This document shows, in pieces, positions 21,189-31,440 of a stretch of DNA of 64,000 bases. The notes beneath the pieces were generated by a model. It was not told the DNA's origin. It saw only the letters and a list, made by a program, of their open reading frames with translations, and made no database searches. Every line of letters begins with the position of its first letter. Position 1 is the stretch's first letter. Source of the stretch: Dallia pectoralis (taxonomy: Eukaryota > Chordata > Actinopteri > Esociformes > Umbridae); contig CM055756.1 of assembly GCA_029465975.1 (NCBI GenBank), positions 10,146,206-10,210,205 of the forward strand, read 5' to 3'. The position numbers and the translations under genes were made by a program.

Positions 21189-23204
21189 TTTAAATAACTG
21201 TATAACTGAATACATCAATTTGTATGAAATGCATTTGTTATAATATAGCAGTGTAAAATCCTGAGTCTACGACAGGGGTCCAGGGAAACTGTGGCCCTTA
21301 ACCCTGGACAGGGCCCAACAAGCCAGAAATCATTCCACCCACTTTACCAAGCATCAACCAATGAACACCAGTCAACCGCAACCAGTCTGGGAAGGTCTAG
21401 TATCACTCACAGAGTTTACTCACGTTGGTGCGGATGGCAATGCAACTCAACAACAACAAATGTTTTCTGCATCATTATTTGATAAATTGCTTCAGATGTT
21501 TTGCGATATTCTGTAGATGGAAAAGGCAGGCTTTTAAGTACTGTATATTTAATATACTCATCAAAGGAGAGATCCTGGTCTAGGCTTAAGCCTTGCCTGT
21601 TTTAGTGAAAGAATAAGAGAGTTTGGGCTATAGTTTGTTTACCTAAGTGAGAGCAGGTTTTACGGGGTTGGTATTGATACGTGCAGCGCATTGAGCCTTG
21701 AGTTATTCCGCATTGAATTCCCGTGTACCAGGCATTGTTATTTCACCTAGCATTTGGACCACGTTATTGCCCTTTTGTGACCCGTTTTAGAGCCCTATCG
21801 TGACCTGTTTTCATTGTTTTTGACCTCGATCCTGTTAGTTTTACTCTGCTACGTGTCAAACTCAGAATAGTTGAACGTTTGACTGTGCTTGTCTCCACAT
21901 GACACAACCTGTAGCTATAGAACAGTAGACTGTAGCCCAGAAGCACAAGCGCACAATCGTCCACAGACACACACAAACAGTCTTTCTGGGTGGGCTGTTT
22001 TTTCAGCTTTGGCGCTGTGGGTCGTCAGTGTGCACGGGACACGGCTGTTGCCGGGGAGAGTGTTGCCGTTGCCGGGGGAGTGTTGCTGTTGCTGCTGGGA
22101 CTGTGACAGCGAGTGTTTCTTGGCCTAGGGTGTTTGTGTACGGTGTGTGTGTGTGTTCTGACTTCCTGTGTGCTACAGTGCGGGGGAGCATCAGCGGGGG
22201 CCAGCTGACCCTTGACCTCAGCCACATGTCCCGCGCTGCTGGATGATCTCCCATCCCCCCCCACCCACTGCGGGATCTCTGACTCAGCAACTTCAATTAC
22301 TTTTTTTACTTGGGTCATGGTTTAAACTACCGTGGTTGTATCGAACAAACAAAGGGAAACAGCAGACCCCAAAATGTTGCCAAGGCGGCCGATTGGCCAA
22401 GACGACCCAGGATGTAGTCTTGTCCGAAAGACGTTCCTGTACAGCTAAATCTATATATTGTGACATTTCCAACGGCTGCCCGTGAGTAACGACCGCACTG
22501 ACATAATTGGATACACCTGTGTGGTAATTGCCTTCCTCTCTGTCCCCTATAATAACAGGTGTACAGCCTCAGTTCGAGGAGGATGTGAAGTTGATGATTG
22601 AATGTTTTGGAGCCGTGCCCAGTCAAGACAGTGAGATTGGCTATCTACGGTGCAACAGGTTGTCATTGTATCATTTGGTTTGCTCTAAGTTAAAGGGATT
22701 CACACACAACACCATTACATGTATGTCGGTTTATGAGACACACCCCGACAACCTCTGTTTAGTATGGTTTCTCTTTTACTGGAACAGTACAGTTTTGGTT
22801 TTTAATTAGTAATTATTTATGTGACAATACGAAATATATAAGTATATATATTAAAATGTGGATTAATCTTTTTGTTTCTTCAGAGAAAATACACAACATA
22901 CTCAACTCTACTGTGTTTATGATGTGTACATCTTTACACATTACACATGAAATTATATGATTTCAAGAAAAACTGAGGTAAAATATTTTTTTTGTTTCTT
23001 TTATTTACTAAGTATTGACACGACAACATCACTTAAGACCAGCCATATCAGAATAAATAAAGATGACAACTGAAATATCAATTATTATAACAAAGAGTTT
23101 ATATATGGCTTACAATTTATAACAAATTGACCTCCCTACCACATTTCTTTCAGTTATCTCAATAAATATTCATTTTACACTTTACATTTAACTTCATTAT
23201 TTGT
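21189..23204. other. Intergenic sequence
   Basis: No gene is recognised. AT-rich from about 22800. Confidence 0.5.
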
Positions 23205-23567
23205 GCTCTATTGGATTGATATCTGGTGACTGTGGAGGTCGTTTTAGTACAGTGAACTCATTGTCTCGTTCAAGAAACCAAATTAAGATGATGTGAGCTT
23301 TGTGAGCTGGCGCATTATCCTGCTGGAAGTAGAAATTTGATGATGGGTAAATGGTGGTGATAAAGAAACAGACATGGTCTGCAACAATACTCAGGTGGGC
23401 TGTGGCATTTTAACAACCGCCAAGTGTGCCAAGAAAACTTCCCCCACACCTTTACACCTCCACCACCACAAGCCTGATCTGTTGAGACAAGGCAGAATGG
23501 ATCCAGCCACGTGATTGGCTGATTAGATATCTGTGTTTATGGAACAGTTGAAAAGGTGTACCTAATG
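23205..23567 (-). mobile_element. Tc1/mariner-like relic, internally deleted
   Basis: The sequence from GGATTGATATCTGGTGACTG through CTGGCGCATTATCCTGCTGG to ATGGATCC-type words matches, from memory, the 3' half of a common fish Tc1-family transposase gene on the minus strand. After about 23505 it jumps directly to the terminal part (GTGATTGGCTGATTAGA to GGTGTACCTAATG), so several hundred bp of the transposase gene are missing. It has frameshifts and cannot encode an active enzyme. Confidence 0.65.
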
Positions 23568-24200
23568 ATTTCATGTTGATTGTTTACAGCAGTAATTGGC
23601 GTGCCAGACAGAACTCTGAAGCGCTCGTGCAAGATTTTAGCTTTAGCTGCGAATGTGTGAATCCGACTAAACCATGTACTGTATTTTATAATCATCATCC
23701 TCACTGACAACAATTGGAAAACATATACGCACAATTTTACGACGACAACGTTTGAGATATTATAGTTATCGGTGGGATAATTCATGACTAACCACCTGTG
23801 TATATAAACATTTCAGGTTCTGTCAAATCGCACGAGACATGGTTACAGTAGATATGCTGGCATACACACACACACACACACACACCCAAACACACACTAG
23901 CTCTCACCAACAAAAGGGACCTCCCTGCCTCCTATGTGACCTTATGTCCTCAGGTTTCCCTGGGAAACGGATGGTTTTCTCTCATTGTAGTCGGTTGCCC
24001 GGGGCCCGGGGCCCTGGTTGGCCCTGAATGAAGGAATGAGAAAGCGCTCATTGATGAGCAGTAATGAGAAGATTATGGGAAGGAATTGTTTCAAAATGTG
24101 CAGAGGCTCGCTTCCTCGGTTGTTAACCGAGCCCCTCCCTCAATTTTACTGAATTATAAATTATTAAATTATACAAGGTGGAGTTCCAAACAGCTCTTCT
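23568..24200. other. Intergenic with short CA tracts
   Basis: A CA microsatellite lies at about 23863-23898. No gene is seen. Confidence 0.5.
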
Positions 24201-24272
24201 GTCCAAATGCATTGGATGGCTCCTGTCAAAAAGTAGTGTACTAAATAGGGAATATCGCTTTGTTTGGAACAG
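24201..24272. repeat. Dispersed fish repeat fragment
   Basis: GTCAAAAAGTAGTGTACTAA followed by ATAGGGAATATCG resembles a dispersed repeat I recall from salmonid and pike genomes with the core AGTAGTGCACTATATAGGGA. Related fragments are at 51690-51735 and 60988-61080. Confidence 0.45.
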
Positions 24273-24898
24273 TCTCTCAAGAACTATCTCTTCCAGCATG
24301 AGACTGTCCGATCCCAGACATTACACACGCCATTCTCTAATACGGTTAAATGCAGCTAAATGATTTAATCACGGTCACTGCAGTTATCAGTGTTCTAGCC
24401 GTGTGACCGTAAACACACACACACACATACGATTTCACAAACACACAGTGGAATACAAAAGGATCCAGTATGCAATATGCATGCCTACTGGCGGAGTGAG
24501 CGACCTTTCCAGTATTTCACTTCTTGTTATTAAGTATGGGACCTACTGCATTCTGGGTTAATTGATATCTTTTTTGGCTGATTGTCTCAGACATTTGACC
24601 GATGTGTGTGTTGGGATGTGGGTGTATTTGTAATAAAAACAATTGGCACTGGCACGTATACAATCTCACTGTCTCATTGTATCCTCTTGGAAGGTCATAG
24701 GTCAATCTCACGACCAACTCTCTCTCTCATAGGCTGACGCCAACAGCATTTCTTCGTCCTATCATGTTTTCAATTTGCCTTGTTTTCACTTCGGCAAATC
24801 AAGTCTTCATTATATCTCCCCACCTGTATGAATCAATCAGAACTCCGGGCCAGCGACTGCTGCCAATGTGTAAAGCATTTGAGGCACGGTGATAAGCG

Positions 24899-24929
<31 letters not shown>

Positions 24930-25189
24930 AAATGGCATCAAGAGTACTTATATGGCCAGAGGTGGCAATGAGATTAGCTGGTGTGTTACAGACCCTGTTA
25001 AAGCAATTGGTTTAGACACAGCTCATGCACAAGCCTAATGAGTCGAGTTCCTGCTAATCTCACAGTTCTGTAGTTTGGCGTTTGGAGTTGGGTCTGGGGT
25101 GGGGAGGGGCTGGAGCAGAGGGAGGCTGGAGCAGAGCTCGGATTGGGTGGAGACTGGGGAGCTGCAAATAGAGTCTAAATGGTACTGGG
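24273..25189. other. Intergenic with a short (TG)n
   Basis: A pure TG tract of about 28 bp lies at 24899-24926. No gene is seen. Confidence 0.5.
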
Positions 25190-25458
25190 GTTGAGAGGCT
25201 GAAAATGGAGGCTGAGGTTGAGGAGCTGAGACTGGAGGCTGAGGTTGAGGAGCTGATTCTGGAGGCTGAGACTGGAGGCTGGGGTTGAGGAGCTGATTCT
25301 GGAGGCTGAGACTGGAGGCTGGGGTTGAGGAGCTGAGTCTGGAGGCTGAGGTTGAGGAGCTGTGACTGGAGGCTGAGTCTGGAGGCTGGGGTTGAGGAGC
25401 TGATTCTGGAGATGAGGAGCTGATTCTGGAGATGAGGAGCTGATTCTGGAGGCTGGGG
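25190..25458. repeat. Compound 27/40-bp minisatellite
   Basis: Units built from GGAGGCTGAGGTTGAGGAGC and GGAGGCTGAGACT combine into 27- and 40-bp periods, with GGAGATGAGGAGCTGATTCT repeats near the end. The array ends directly at an LTR-like sequence starting TGTCAGG at 25462. Confidence 0.93.
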
Positions 25459-25461
25459 CTG

Positions 25462-25760
25462 TGTCAGGATATAAATATTGTCAATATACCTGTGATGAAC
25501 TAGGACGGCTAGGAGGGCTATGAGGACTCCTTTTTGTATTTTCTGTTAAGCACCACACAACCCAGTGAAAGTAAATGCTCTTTGTTTTCGCTAGTTATTA
25601 TCAGTTTCAGCTGTTCCTTGTTTGTTGTCATTAGTACGTGTATTTAAGTTCCTTCTTTTCACCGGGTTGTGTGGATAATTTATTTCCGCTTGCTTCATGT
25701 CGTGAGTGCTGCCATTTTCTCTGTTGTTTTATGGTTTTGTACTTCAAGTTTAAATTGTTT
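25462..25760 (+). mobile_element. LTR-like sequence adjoining a minisatellite
   Basis: Begins TGTCAGG, contains CTCCTTTTTGTATTTTCTG and then GTGTATTTAAGTTCCTTC, a promoter-like block shared with 13.8 kb. The right boundary is uncertain and no partner LTR or target duplication is visible. It may be a solo LTR or the 3' LTR of a decayed non-autonomous element whose internal repeats are 25190-25458. Confidence 0.35.
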
Positions 25761-26333
25761 TCCTTCCAGCACCGTGAAAATACCGATCTAGCTTAGTCTA
25801 TATTTCTAAATCTAACTCTTAATCTTACCTTATGATGAGACCCTGATAAATATAGGCTATTTATTATTATTTAAGCCTGCCTATTTGTCCTGTTTTTTTT
25901 AATTATTTTCTAATTATATTCATTGCTTCTAGATCTGGGAAAGAGAAACAAAAAATGAAAGGATGGAACCAAGTGAGATGCTGTTGTGGTAATTGTCAGG
26001 CGGGCTCAGACAGTGTTTTATGAGGAGTCCATAAACGGTTTGGCTTATTGGCCCTGGGGAGGGACAATAATAATATTATAATATCACACATTTGTGTTGG
26101 ATGAGGGGGAACCTCTGAGCTCAGCACAGAGGCCCAGTAGTACACGGCCAACCCCTTTCCTTGGCTTGTTTGTTGGTGGAAGATTTCTAACACCTCCACT
26201 TATCTGTGTGGTCCCCTTCTCCTTGTCACTAGTTCGCTACATTCTCTCTCACTGTCTCTTGCACTTCAGCCATCTTCATCTTCCTCTCATCCTCTCCATC
26301 CTCATCTCTCCCTTCATTATCTGTCTCTTACTA
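25761..26333. other. Intergenic sequence
   Basis: AT-rich, then pyrimidine-rich from about 26210. No gene is seen. Confidence 0.5.
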
Positions 26334-26628
26334 GTGCTTTCTTTTACTAGTGCTTTCATTTACTAGTGCTTTCTTTTACTAGTGCTTTCTTTTACTAGTG
26401 CTTTCTTTTACTAGTGCTTTCATTTACTAGTGCTTTCTTTTACTAGTGCTTTCTTTTACTAGTGCTTTCTTTTACTAGTGCTTTCATTTACTAGTGCTTT
26501 CTTTTACTAGTGCTTTCTTTTACTAGTGCTTTCTTTTACTAGTGCTTTCATTTACTAGTGCTTTCTTTTACTAGTGCTTTCTTTTACTAGTGCTTTCTTT
26601 TACTAGTGCTTTCATTTACTAGTGCTTT
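26334..26628. repeat. 16-bp minisatellite with a 64-bp higher-order repeat
   Basis: About 18 copies of TACTAGTGCTTTC plus TTT or ATT. The ATT variant occurs at every fourth unit, giving a 64-bp higher-order repeat repeated at least four times. Element 2 is inserted inside this array; the remaining units are at 30169-30194. Confidence 0.96.
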
Positions 26629-26975
26629 TGTCATGAATGGAGCGGCGTAGTGTGGTGAGAGCCATCTGCAGAGACGTATGATCCGTTTCTCAGGTTATTT
26701 AATACAATTCAAAGTAAAACAAACCGAGTACGGCGAAAATACACTAAACTGTTGAACTTAAATCAAAGATGCGCATATAGCGACTTATACAAAAACGTTC
26801 ACGAACAACAGGTAACAGGTAACACAAACACTCACCGCTATTACCATCTGACATCAAACAAATGATGAACACCTGTGAATAATCCTAGATCCCCTTTATA
26901 GCCCAGACTAATGACTGAATGAAAACAGCCGTGACTAATAAACCAAAAACCAGGAAGTGCTTCACCGAAATACAA
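26629..26975 (-). repeat. Element 2 3' LTR, truncated at inner end
   Basis: 347 bp matching 29789-30135 with one visible substitution. The final 33 bp present in the other LTR (30136-30168), plus probably about 3 bp of the polypurine junction, are missing, and the sequence passes directly into TCCCCCACC. Since the outer edge and target duplication are intact, the deletion most likely happened after insertion. Confidence 0.88.
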
Positions 26976-26990
26976 TCCCCCACCAAAAGG

Positions 26991-29825
26991 CTAGCTCCCC
27001 AGATAGCCGAAAGATAACAAAAAAAAAAAAAAACAAGGGAGCAACAGGAGAGAACCAACAGTCCACCCCAAAGGGTCAGTCCCAACAGGGGGAATGTCCG
27101 CGGGTCTGGCCCTTAATGGGCCTTGGTGGCCGACTGCCAGCTTGAGCGGCATAGAGACCGCCATCTTGAGCGGCGTGGCGACCGCCATCTTGAGCGGCGT
27201 GGCGACCCCCATCTTGAGCGGCGTGGCGGCGGCCATCGTGAGCGATGCCGTGGCGGCGGCCATCGTGAGCGATGTCGTGGCGGCGGCCATCGTGAGCGAT
27301 GTCGTGGCGGCGGCCATCGTGAGCGTAGTCGTGGCGGCGGCCATCGTGAGCGTAGTCGTGGCGGCGGCCATCGTGAGCGTAGTCGTGGCGGCGGCCATCG
27401 TGAGCGTAGTCGTGGCGGCGGCCATCGTGAGCGTAGTCGTGGCGGCGGCCATCGTGAGCGTAGTCGTGGCGGCGGCCATCGTGAGCGTAGTCGTGGCGGC
27501 GGCCATCGTGAGCGTAGTCGTGGCGGCGGCCATCGTGAGCGTAGTCGTGGCGGCGGCCATCGTGAGCGTAGTCGTGGCGGCGGCCATCGTGAGGCGTAGT
27601 CGTGGCGGCGGCCATCGTGAGCGTAGTCGTGGCGGCGGCCATCGTGAGCGTAGTCGTGGCGGCGGCCATCGTGAGCGTAGTCGTGGCGGCGGCCATCGTG
27701 AGCGTAGTCGTGGCGGCGGCCATCGTGAGCGTAGCCGTGGCGGCGGCCATCGTGAGCGTCGTCGTGGCGGCGGCCATCGTGAGCGTCGTCGTGGCGGCGG
27801 CCATCGTGAGCGTAGTCGTGGCGGCGGCCATCGTGAGCGTAGTCGTGGCGGCGGCCATCGTGAGCGTAGTCGTGGCGGCGGCCATCGTGAGCGTAGTCGG
27901 CGGTGACGCTCTGGGAGCTCTGGCAGGCGGTGACGCTCTGGGAGCTCTAGCAGGCGGTGACGCTCTGGGAGCTCTGGCAGGCGGTGAAGCTCTGGGAGCT
28001 CTGGCGGAGGAAGCAGATGACACTCCGAGAGCTCTGGCAGACAGGGACGCTCTGGGAGCTCTGGCGGAGGAAGGAGATGACACTCCGGGAGCTCTGGCAG
28101 GCAGGGACGCTCTGGGAGCTCTGGCGGAGGAAGGAGATGACACTCCGGGAGCTCTGGCAGGCAGGGACGCTCTGGGAGCTCTGGCGGAGGAGGGAGATGA
28201 CACTCCGGGAGCTCTGGCAGGCAGGGACGCTCTGGGAGCTCTGGCGGAGGAGGGAGGAGCCCCTCAAGGCACTCACCCTGGAGTGGGAGGGGCTGGTCCG
28301 GGCACTCACGTAGAGGGGGGAGGAGCCGCTCTGGACACTCACATCGAGGGGGGAGGACCTGCTCTTCTGGGCTCTCTGTCGGCCGAGGAAGGGAACACTC
28401 CGGGAGGCCAGGCGGAGGAAGGAGGAGCGTCAGCGTCGCTGCGGCCATCTGGGGCGTCGCTGCGGCCATCTGGGGCGTCGCTGCGGCCATCTGGGGCGTC
28501 GCTGTAGCTGAGGCCATCTCGGGCGCAGGCGTAGCTGAGGCCATCTCGGGCGCAGGCGTAGCTGAGGCCATCTCGGGCGCAGGCGTAGCTGAGGCCATCT
28601 CGGGCGCAGGCGTAGCTGAGGCCATCTCGGGAACAGGCGTAGCTGAGGCCATCTCGGGCGCAGGCGTAGCTGAGGCCATCTCGGGCGCAGGCGTAGCTGA
28701 GGCCATCTCGGGCACAGGCGTAGCTGAAGCCATCTCGGGCGCAGGCGTAGCTGAGGCCATCTCGGGCGCAGGCGTAGCTGAGGCCATCTCGGGCGCAGGC
28801 GTAGCTGCGGCCATATCGAGCATCGGCGTCGCTGTGGCCATCTCGGGCGTCGGCGTAGCTGTGGCCATCTCCGGCGTAGCTGTGGCCATCTCCGGCGTAG
28901 CTGAGGCCATTTTGGGTGCTGGCGTGGAAACGGCGACCATCTCGGGCGCTGGCGTGGCAACGGCGGCCATCTCGGGCGCTGGCGTGGCGGCGGCGGCCAT
29001 CTTGGGCGCTGGCGTGGCAGCGTTGGCCATCTCGGGCGCTGGCGTGGCGGTGGCCATCTCGGGCGTAGGCATTTGCAAGTCCAGCCATGCCCCCCACCAC
29101 CTCCTAATCACCTCCGGGGGCTGTTTATGCAAACCCTCCGGGGATTTCACTGTCCCTGAGGTAGGAGGCCGAAATGGGTCATCATGTGGCTGTAGCTCCA
29201 GGGCATTAGGTGTCCCTGGCTGCAGCCCCGGAACAGTGGTCGGCGTCTTTTGAGGCTCCAGGACCGTGGGTGGCGCTGGTCCCACAGGTGGCTCCACCCG
29301 GCGCCTCTCACTTAGCACCGGGCTTGAATGGTGTTTTGGCGCCACCTTCTGGCTGGGTCCAGCGCGTAGGTCATCCTCCGCGGCCCCCCTGAAACACCCC
29401 TTTAGCGCCCCCCTAAAATATTTTTTGGGGTGCTTTAGGGATGTTCCCGTGCTCAGTCCTTCGGGGAACCGCGGACCCGTTGTAGCTGGTCCTGGTAGCC
29501 TCATCGGCCCCTCCCAGCCGGCGTCCGGTGTAGCTGGAAACAGCCGGAAGAGGACGGGATCCCACCGCAGGGCGCCTTCTATAGAGTCCTCCTCCACTCT
29601 CTCGTAGACGGCTTCGTCATCATCCGAAGAGAGGGAGTCGGACCCCCAATCGCCCTGCCATGTATGAAGCCGGTCCCACTGTTCCGTGATGTGACCGGGA
29701 GCTTCATAACTCGGAGCGCTATAGCTTGCCCCTCCGAGATATCCACTCCCGGTACTTCTCTGCTGGCTCTTAGGGTGGTTCATCATTCTGTCATGAATGG
29801 AGCGGCGTAGTGTGGTGAGAGCCAT
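26991..29825 (-). CDS. Element 2 unknown acidic, repeat-rich ORF (944 codons)
   Basis: Family not recognised. The start ATG is inside the 5' LTR, 37 nt from its inner edge, as in element 1, and the stop TAG is just before the polypurine tract. The N-terminal ~110 residues align with element 1 (LGGASYSAP, GDWGSDSLSSDD, YERVEEDS, WDPVL). Next come about 85 residues absent from element 1, including KKYFRGALKGCFRGA. After those, a segment shared with it (TVPGLQPG, FRPPTSGTVKSPEGL, GAWLDLQ) is followed by repeats of ATPAPEM, PPPELPERPCLPELPE, RSRWPPPRL and TLTMAAATT types. A one-base insertion near 27591 switches frame inside the 27-bp array without a stop. The last 25 residues are hydrophobic, partly from a homopolymer A run at about 27018-27033. 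It could be a real structural or packaging protein, or a spared ORF. Confidence 0.55.
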   Translation of the reverse strand: MALTTLRRSIHDRMMNHPKSQQRSTGSGYLGGASYSAPSYEAPGHITEQWDRLHTWQGDWGSDSLSSDDDEAVYERVEEDSIEGALRWDPVLFRLFPATPDAGWEGPMRLPGPATTGPRFPEGLSTGTSLKHPKKYFRGALKGCFRGAAEDDLRAGPSQKVAPKHHSSPVLSERRRVEPPVGPAPPTVLEPQKTPTTVPGLQPGTPNALELQPHDDPFRPPTSGTVKSPEGLHKQPPEVIRRWWGAWLDLQMPTPEMATATPAPEMANAATPAPKMAAAATPAPEMAAVATPAPEMVAVSTPAPKMASATPEMATATPEMATATPTPEMATATPMLDMAAATPAPEMASATPAPEMASATPAPEMASATPVPEMASATPAPEMASATPAPEMASATPVPEMASATPAPEMASATPAPEMASATPAPEMASATPAPEMASATATPQMAAATPQMAAATPQMAAATLTLLLPPPGLPECSLPRPTESPEEQVLPPRCECPERLLPPLRECPDQPLPLQGECLEGLLPPPPELPERPCLPELPECHLPPPPELPERPCLPELPECHLLPPPELPERPCLPELPECHLLPPPELPERPCLPELSECHLLPPPELPELHRLPELPERHRLLELPERHRLPELPERHRRLRSRWPPPRLRSRWPPPRLRSRWPPPRLRSRWPPPRRRSRWPPPRRRSRWPPPRLRSRWPPPRLRSRWPPPRLRSRWPPPRLRSRWPPPRLRSRWPPPRLRLTMAAATTTLTMAAATTTLTMAAATTTLTMAAATTTLTMAAATTTLTMAAATTTLTMAAATTTLTMAAATTTLTMAAATTTLTMAAATTTLTMAAATTSLTMAAATTSLTMAAATASLTMAAATPLKMGVATPLKMAVATPLKMAVSMPLKLAVGHQGPLRARPADIPPVGTDPLGWTVGSLLLLPCFFFFLLSFGYLGS
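27221..27898. repeat. 27-bp minisatellite in element 2
   Basis: About 25 copies of the unit found in element 1 (core GGCGGCGGCCATCGTGAGCG), with one copy carrying an extra G at about 27594. Confidence 0.97.
27899..28255. repeat. 27-bp then 60-bp minisatellite in element 2
   Basis: Three copies of a 27-bp unit (core GACGCTCTGGGAGCTCTGGC) grade into four copies of an exact 60-bp unit made of two related halves. Both periods are divisible by 3. Confidence 0.95.
28434..28830. repeat. 21-bp then 27-bp minisatellite in element 2
   Basis: About 3.5 copies of GTCGCTGCGGCCATCTGGGG plus C (21 bp), then about 12 copies of a 27-bp unit with core GTAGCTGAGGCCATCTCGGG. The shared GGCCATCT core links them to the element 1 arrays. 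Confidence 0.95.
28831..29070. repeat. 30-bp-class degenerate repeats in element 2
   Basis: Diverged units of 18-30 bp with core GGCCATCTCGGGCGCTGGCG, homologous to the 30-bp array of element 1. Confidence 0.8.
29778..29788 (-). promoter_or_regulatory. Element 2 self-primer binding site
   Basis: The minus strand reads G then AATGATGAAC directly after the 5' LTR. It is the exact complement of GTTCATCATT, located in the LTR (+ strand 30021-30030) 30 nt from TATAAA. Confidence 0.75.
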
Positions 29826-30168
29826 CTGCAGAGACGTATGATCCGTTTCTCAGGTTATTTAATACAATTCAAAGTAAAACAAACCGAGTACGGCGAAAAT
29901 ACACTAAACTGTTGAACTTAAATCAAAGATGCGCATATAGCGACTTATACAAAAACGTTCACGAACAACAGGTAACAGGTAACACAAACACTCACCGCTA
30001 TTACCATCTGACATCAAACAAATGATGAACACCTGTGAATAATCCTAGATCCCCTTTATAGCCCGGACTAATGACTGAATGAAAACAGCCGTGACTAATA
30101 AACCAAAAACCAGGAAGTGCTTCACCGAAATACAAACGGTGCAGCAACGCCCCTAACCACTCGTGACA
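29789..30168 (-). repeat. Element 2 5' LTR with promoter
   Basis: 380 bp, TGTCATGA to CGTGACA in + orientation. TATAAA (+ strand TTTATA, 30055-30060) lies 30 nt before the predicted transcript start at about 30030. An ATTAAA polyadenylation signal is present on the minus strand (+ strand TTTAAT, about 29858-29863). Confidence 0.92.
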
Positions 30169-30194
30169 GCTTTCTCTTACTAGTGCTTTCTCTT
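30169..30194. repeat. Right remainder of the 16-bp array
   Basis: Starts with the second GCTTT target duplication and contains one further TACTAGTGCTTTC unit before unique sequence. Confidence 0.85.
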
Positions 30195-31084
30195 TGCACA
30201 TCCACCTTCTTAATCTAAAGTCTTTGTAAATGTGGTTATAATACTGTCTAGTGGAATATTCCATGCCAAGGCCCCCAACAAGCATTTGTTTCTGGAAGTC
30301 TTTAAAACCCCATCAACAATACTACAGCAAAACAACAAACACTTCCTTACTTTTATTAATGCAATAATAATTAAGTTTGATTGCAATTTAATTAAATTAC
30401 ATTTAAATTACCAACACCATTTTTGACTGGCACTGGCAAGGGAAAAATATTGGCTTGGATAATAATATTTCGAAATTAACATATTATAAGAATTGATATT
30501 TTTTATAAAAATACACCTAATAAAAATAATTTGCATTTTTTTAAAATATTTTTAATTCAGTCTTCATCCTAAATGTCCGAGGCCCCCCTAGGGCCCTACT
30601 TTGAAAACCACTGGTCTAGAACATTTTGTGTCTAACGATATCTATTGGGATAAGGTGATAAGGTTTGAGATGACCCACTGGCTGATGTCTCCATGTAGCA
30701 AACGTGTGACTGTCTAACTGAATCATATAACATTGTTTAGTCTTGAGGTAACTCCATAAGCCAGACTATAGGCAGACATGGTGAAACCTCAGGTGTAGTT
30801 TGTTACCACAGTGTTTATGAGCACACTGCTAGTTTAATCCAGCCTTATTTATTAATACAGACCTCATCTGATGCTTGGTAATTACCTTTGGGTGCACCTG
30901 CCCTGTAAAAACCAACCATGTTGGTTTCCTGTCGGAGAAAATGTGTCTCTTAAAGTCCCCAAGCCTCACCCTTAAAGAGGGATGTGATTTTACTAAAGGC
31001 TTTTAGTGATGTTAGCTACATGTACTTGTGTTTTTTGTAACCACCCAACCCTGTAGTAAAAACCAACACACGGTGAAATGGACA
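30195..31084. other. Intergenic, AT-rich
   Basis: Very AT-rich at about 30340-30560. No gene is seen. Confidence 0.5.
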
Positions 31085-31178
31085 CACATGCAACTACATA
31101 CCGTCTGCACACGTGCGCACGCGCACACGTGCACGCACACACACGTGCACGCACACACACGTGCACGCACACACACTC
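31085..31178. repeat. CA/CG-alternating repeat
   Basis: Units of 18 bp containing CGTGCACGCACACACA repeat about three times after a GCGCACGCGC stretch. The tract is alternating purine-pyrimidine throughout. Confidence 0.9.
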
Positions 31179-31184
31179 CGTATT

Positions 31185-31392
31185 CTGTGTTATGATGGCC
31201 CATTAAACGGTATTATGAGACACGGTCTATTCCACGGTGACATTCTGCCTCGCGGGCCCAATAAAATTCTGTGTGAACGGGGCTAATGAGACCGGGCCAA
31301 TGGGAGAGTGGAAGCCAACGCTGCCCAACGACATCGCTCTATTAGCCGTTTCCTCAAATCAGGCTGCCGAGCAAATTGTAGCAATCATTAGC
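31185..31392. other. Unique block (possible conserved noncoding element)
   Basis: Non-repetitive, moderate G+C, with TAATGAG, ATTAGCC and CATTAG words. It resembles noncoding elements by eye only; no alignment supports it. Confidence 0.2.
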
Positions 31393-31396
31393 ACTG

Positions 31397-31440
31397 TGTG
31401 TGCGTGCGTGTGCTTTTGTGTGTGTGTGCGTGTGTGTGGA
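31397..31440. repeat. Short TG-rich microsatellite
   Basis: TG repeats with GCG and CTTT interruptions. Confidence 0.85.

Larger units (their letters stand above)
26629..30168 (-). mobile_element. Element 2: non-autonomous self-primed LTR retrotransposon carrying minisatellites
   Basis: Flanked by GCTTT target duplications (26624-26628 and 30169-30173). The right LTR is 380 bp (29789-30168). The left LTR matches it with one substitution but lacks 33 bp at its inner end. The element has the same family plan as element 1: related LTRs, ATG inside the 5' LTR, self-complementary primer site, unknown acidic ORF, repeats with periods of 21, 27, 30 and 60 bp, and a conserved segment near the polypurine tract containing AAAAGGCTAGCTCCCCAGAT. 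No gag or pol motif is present. The ORF is open for 944 codons. Trans-mobilisation by a sushi-like element is inferred. Confidence 0.93.
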
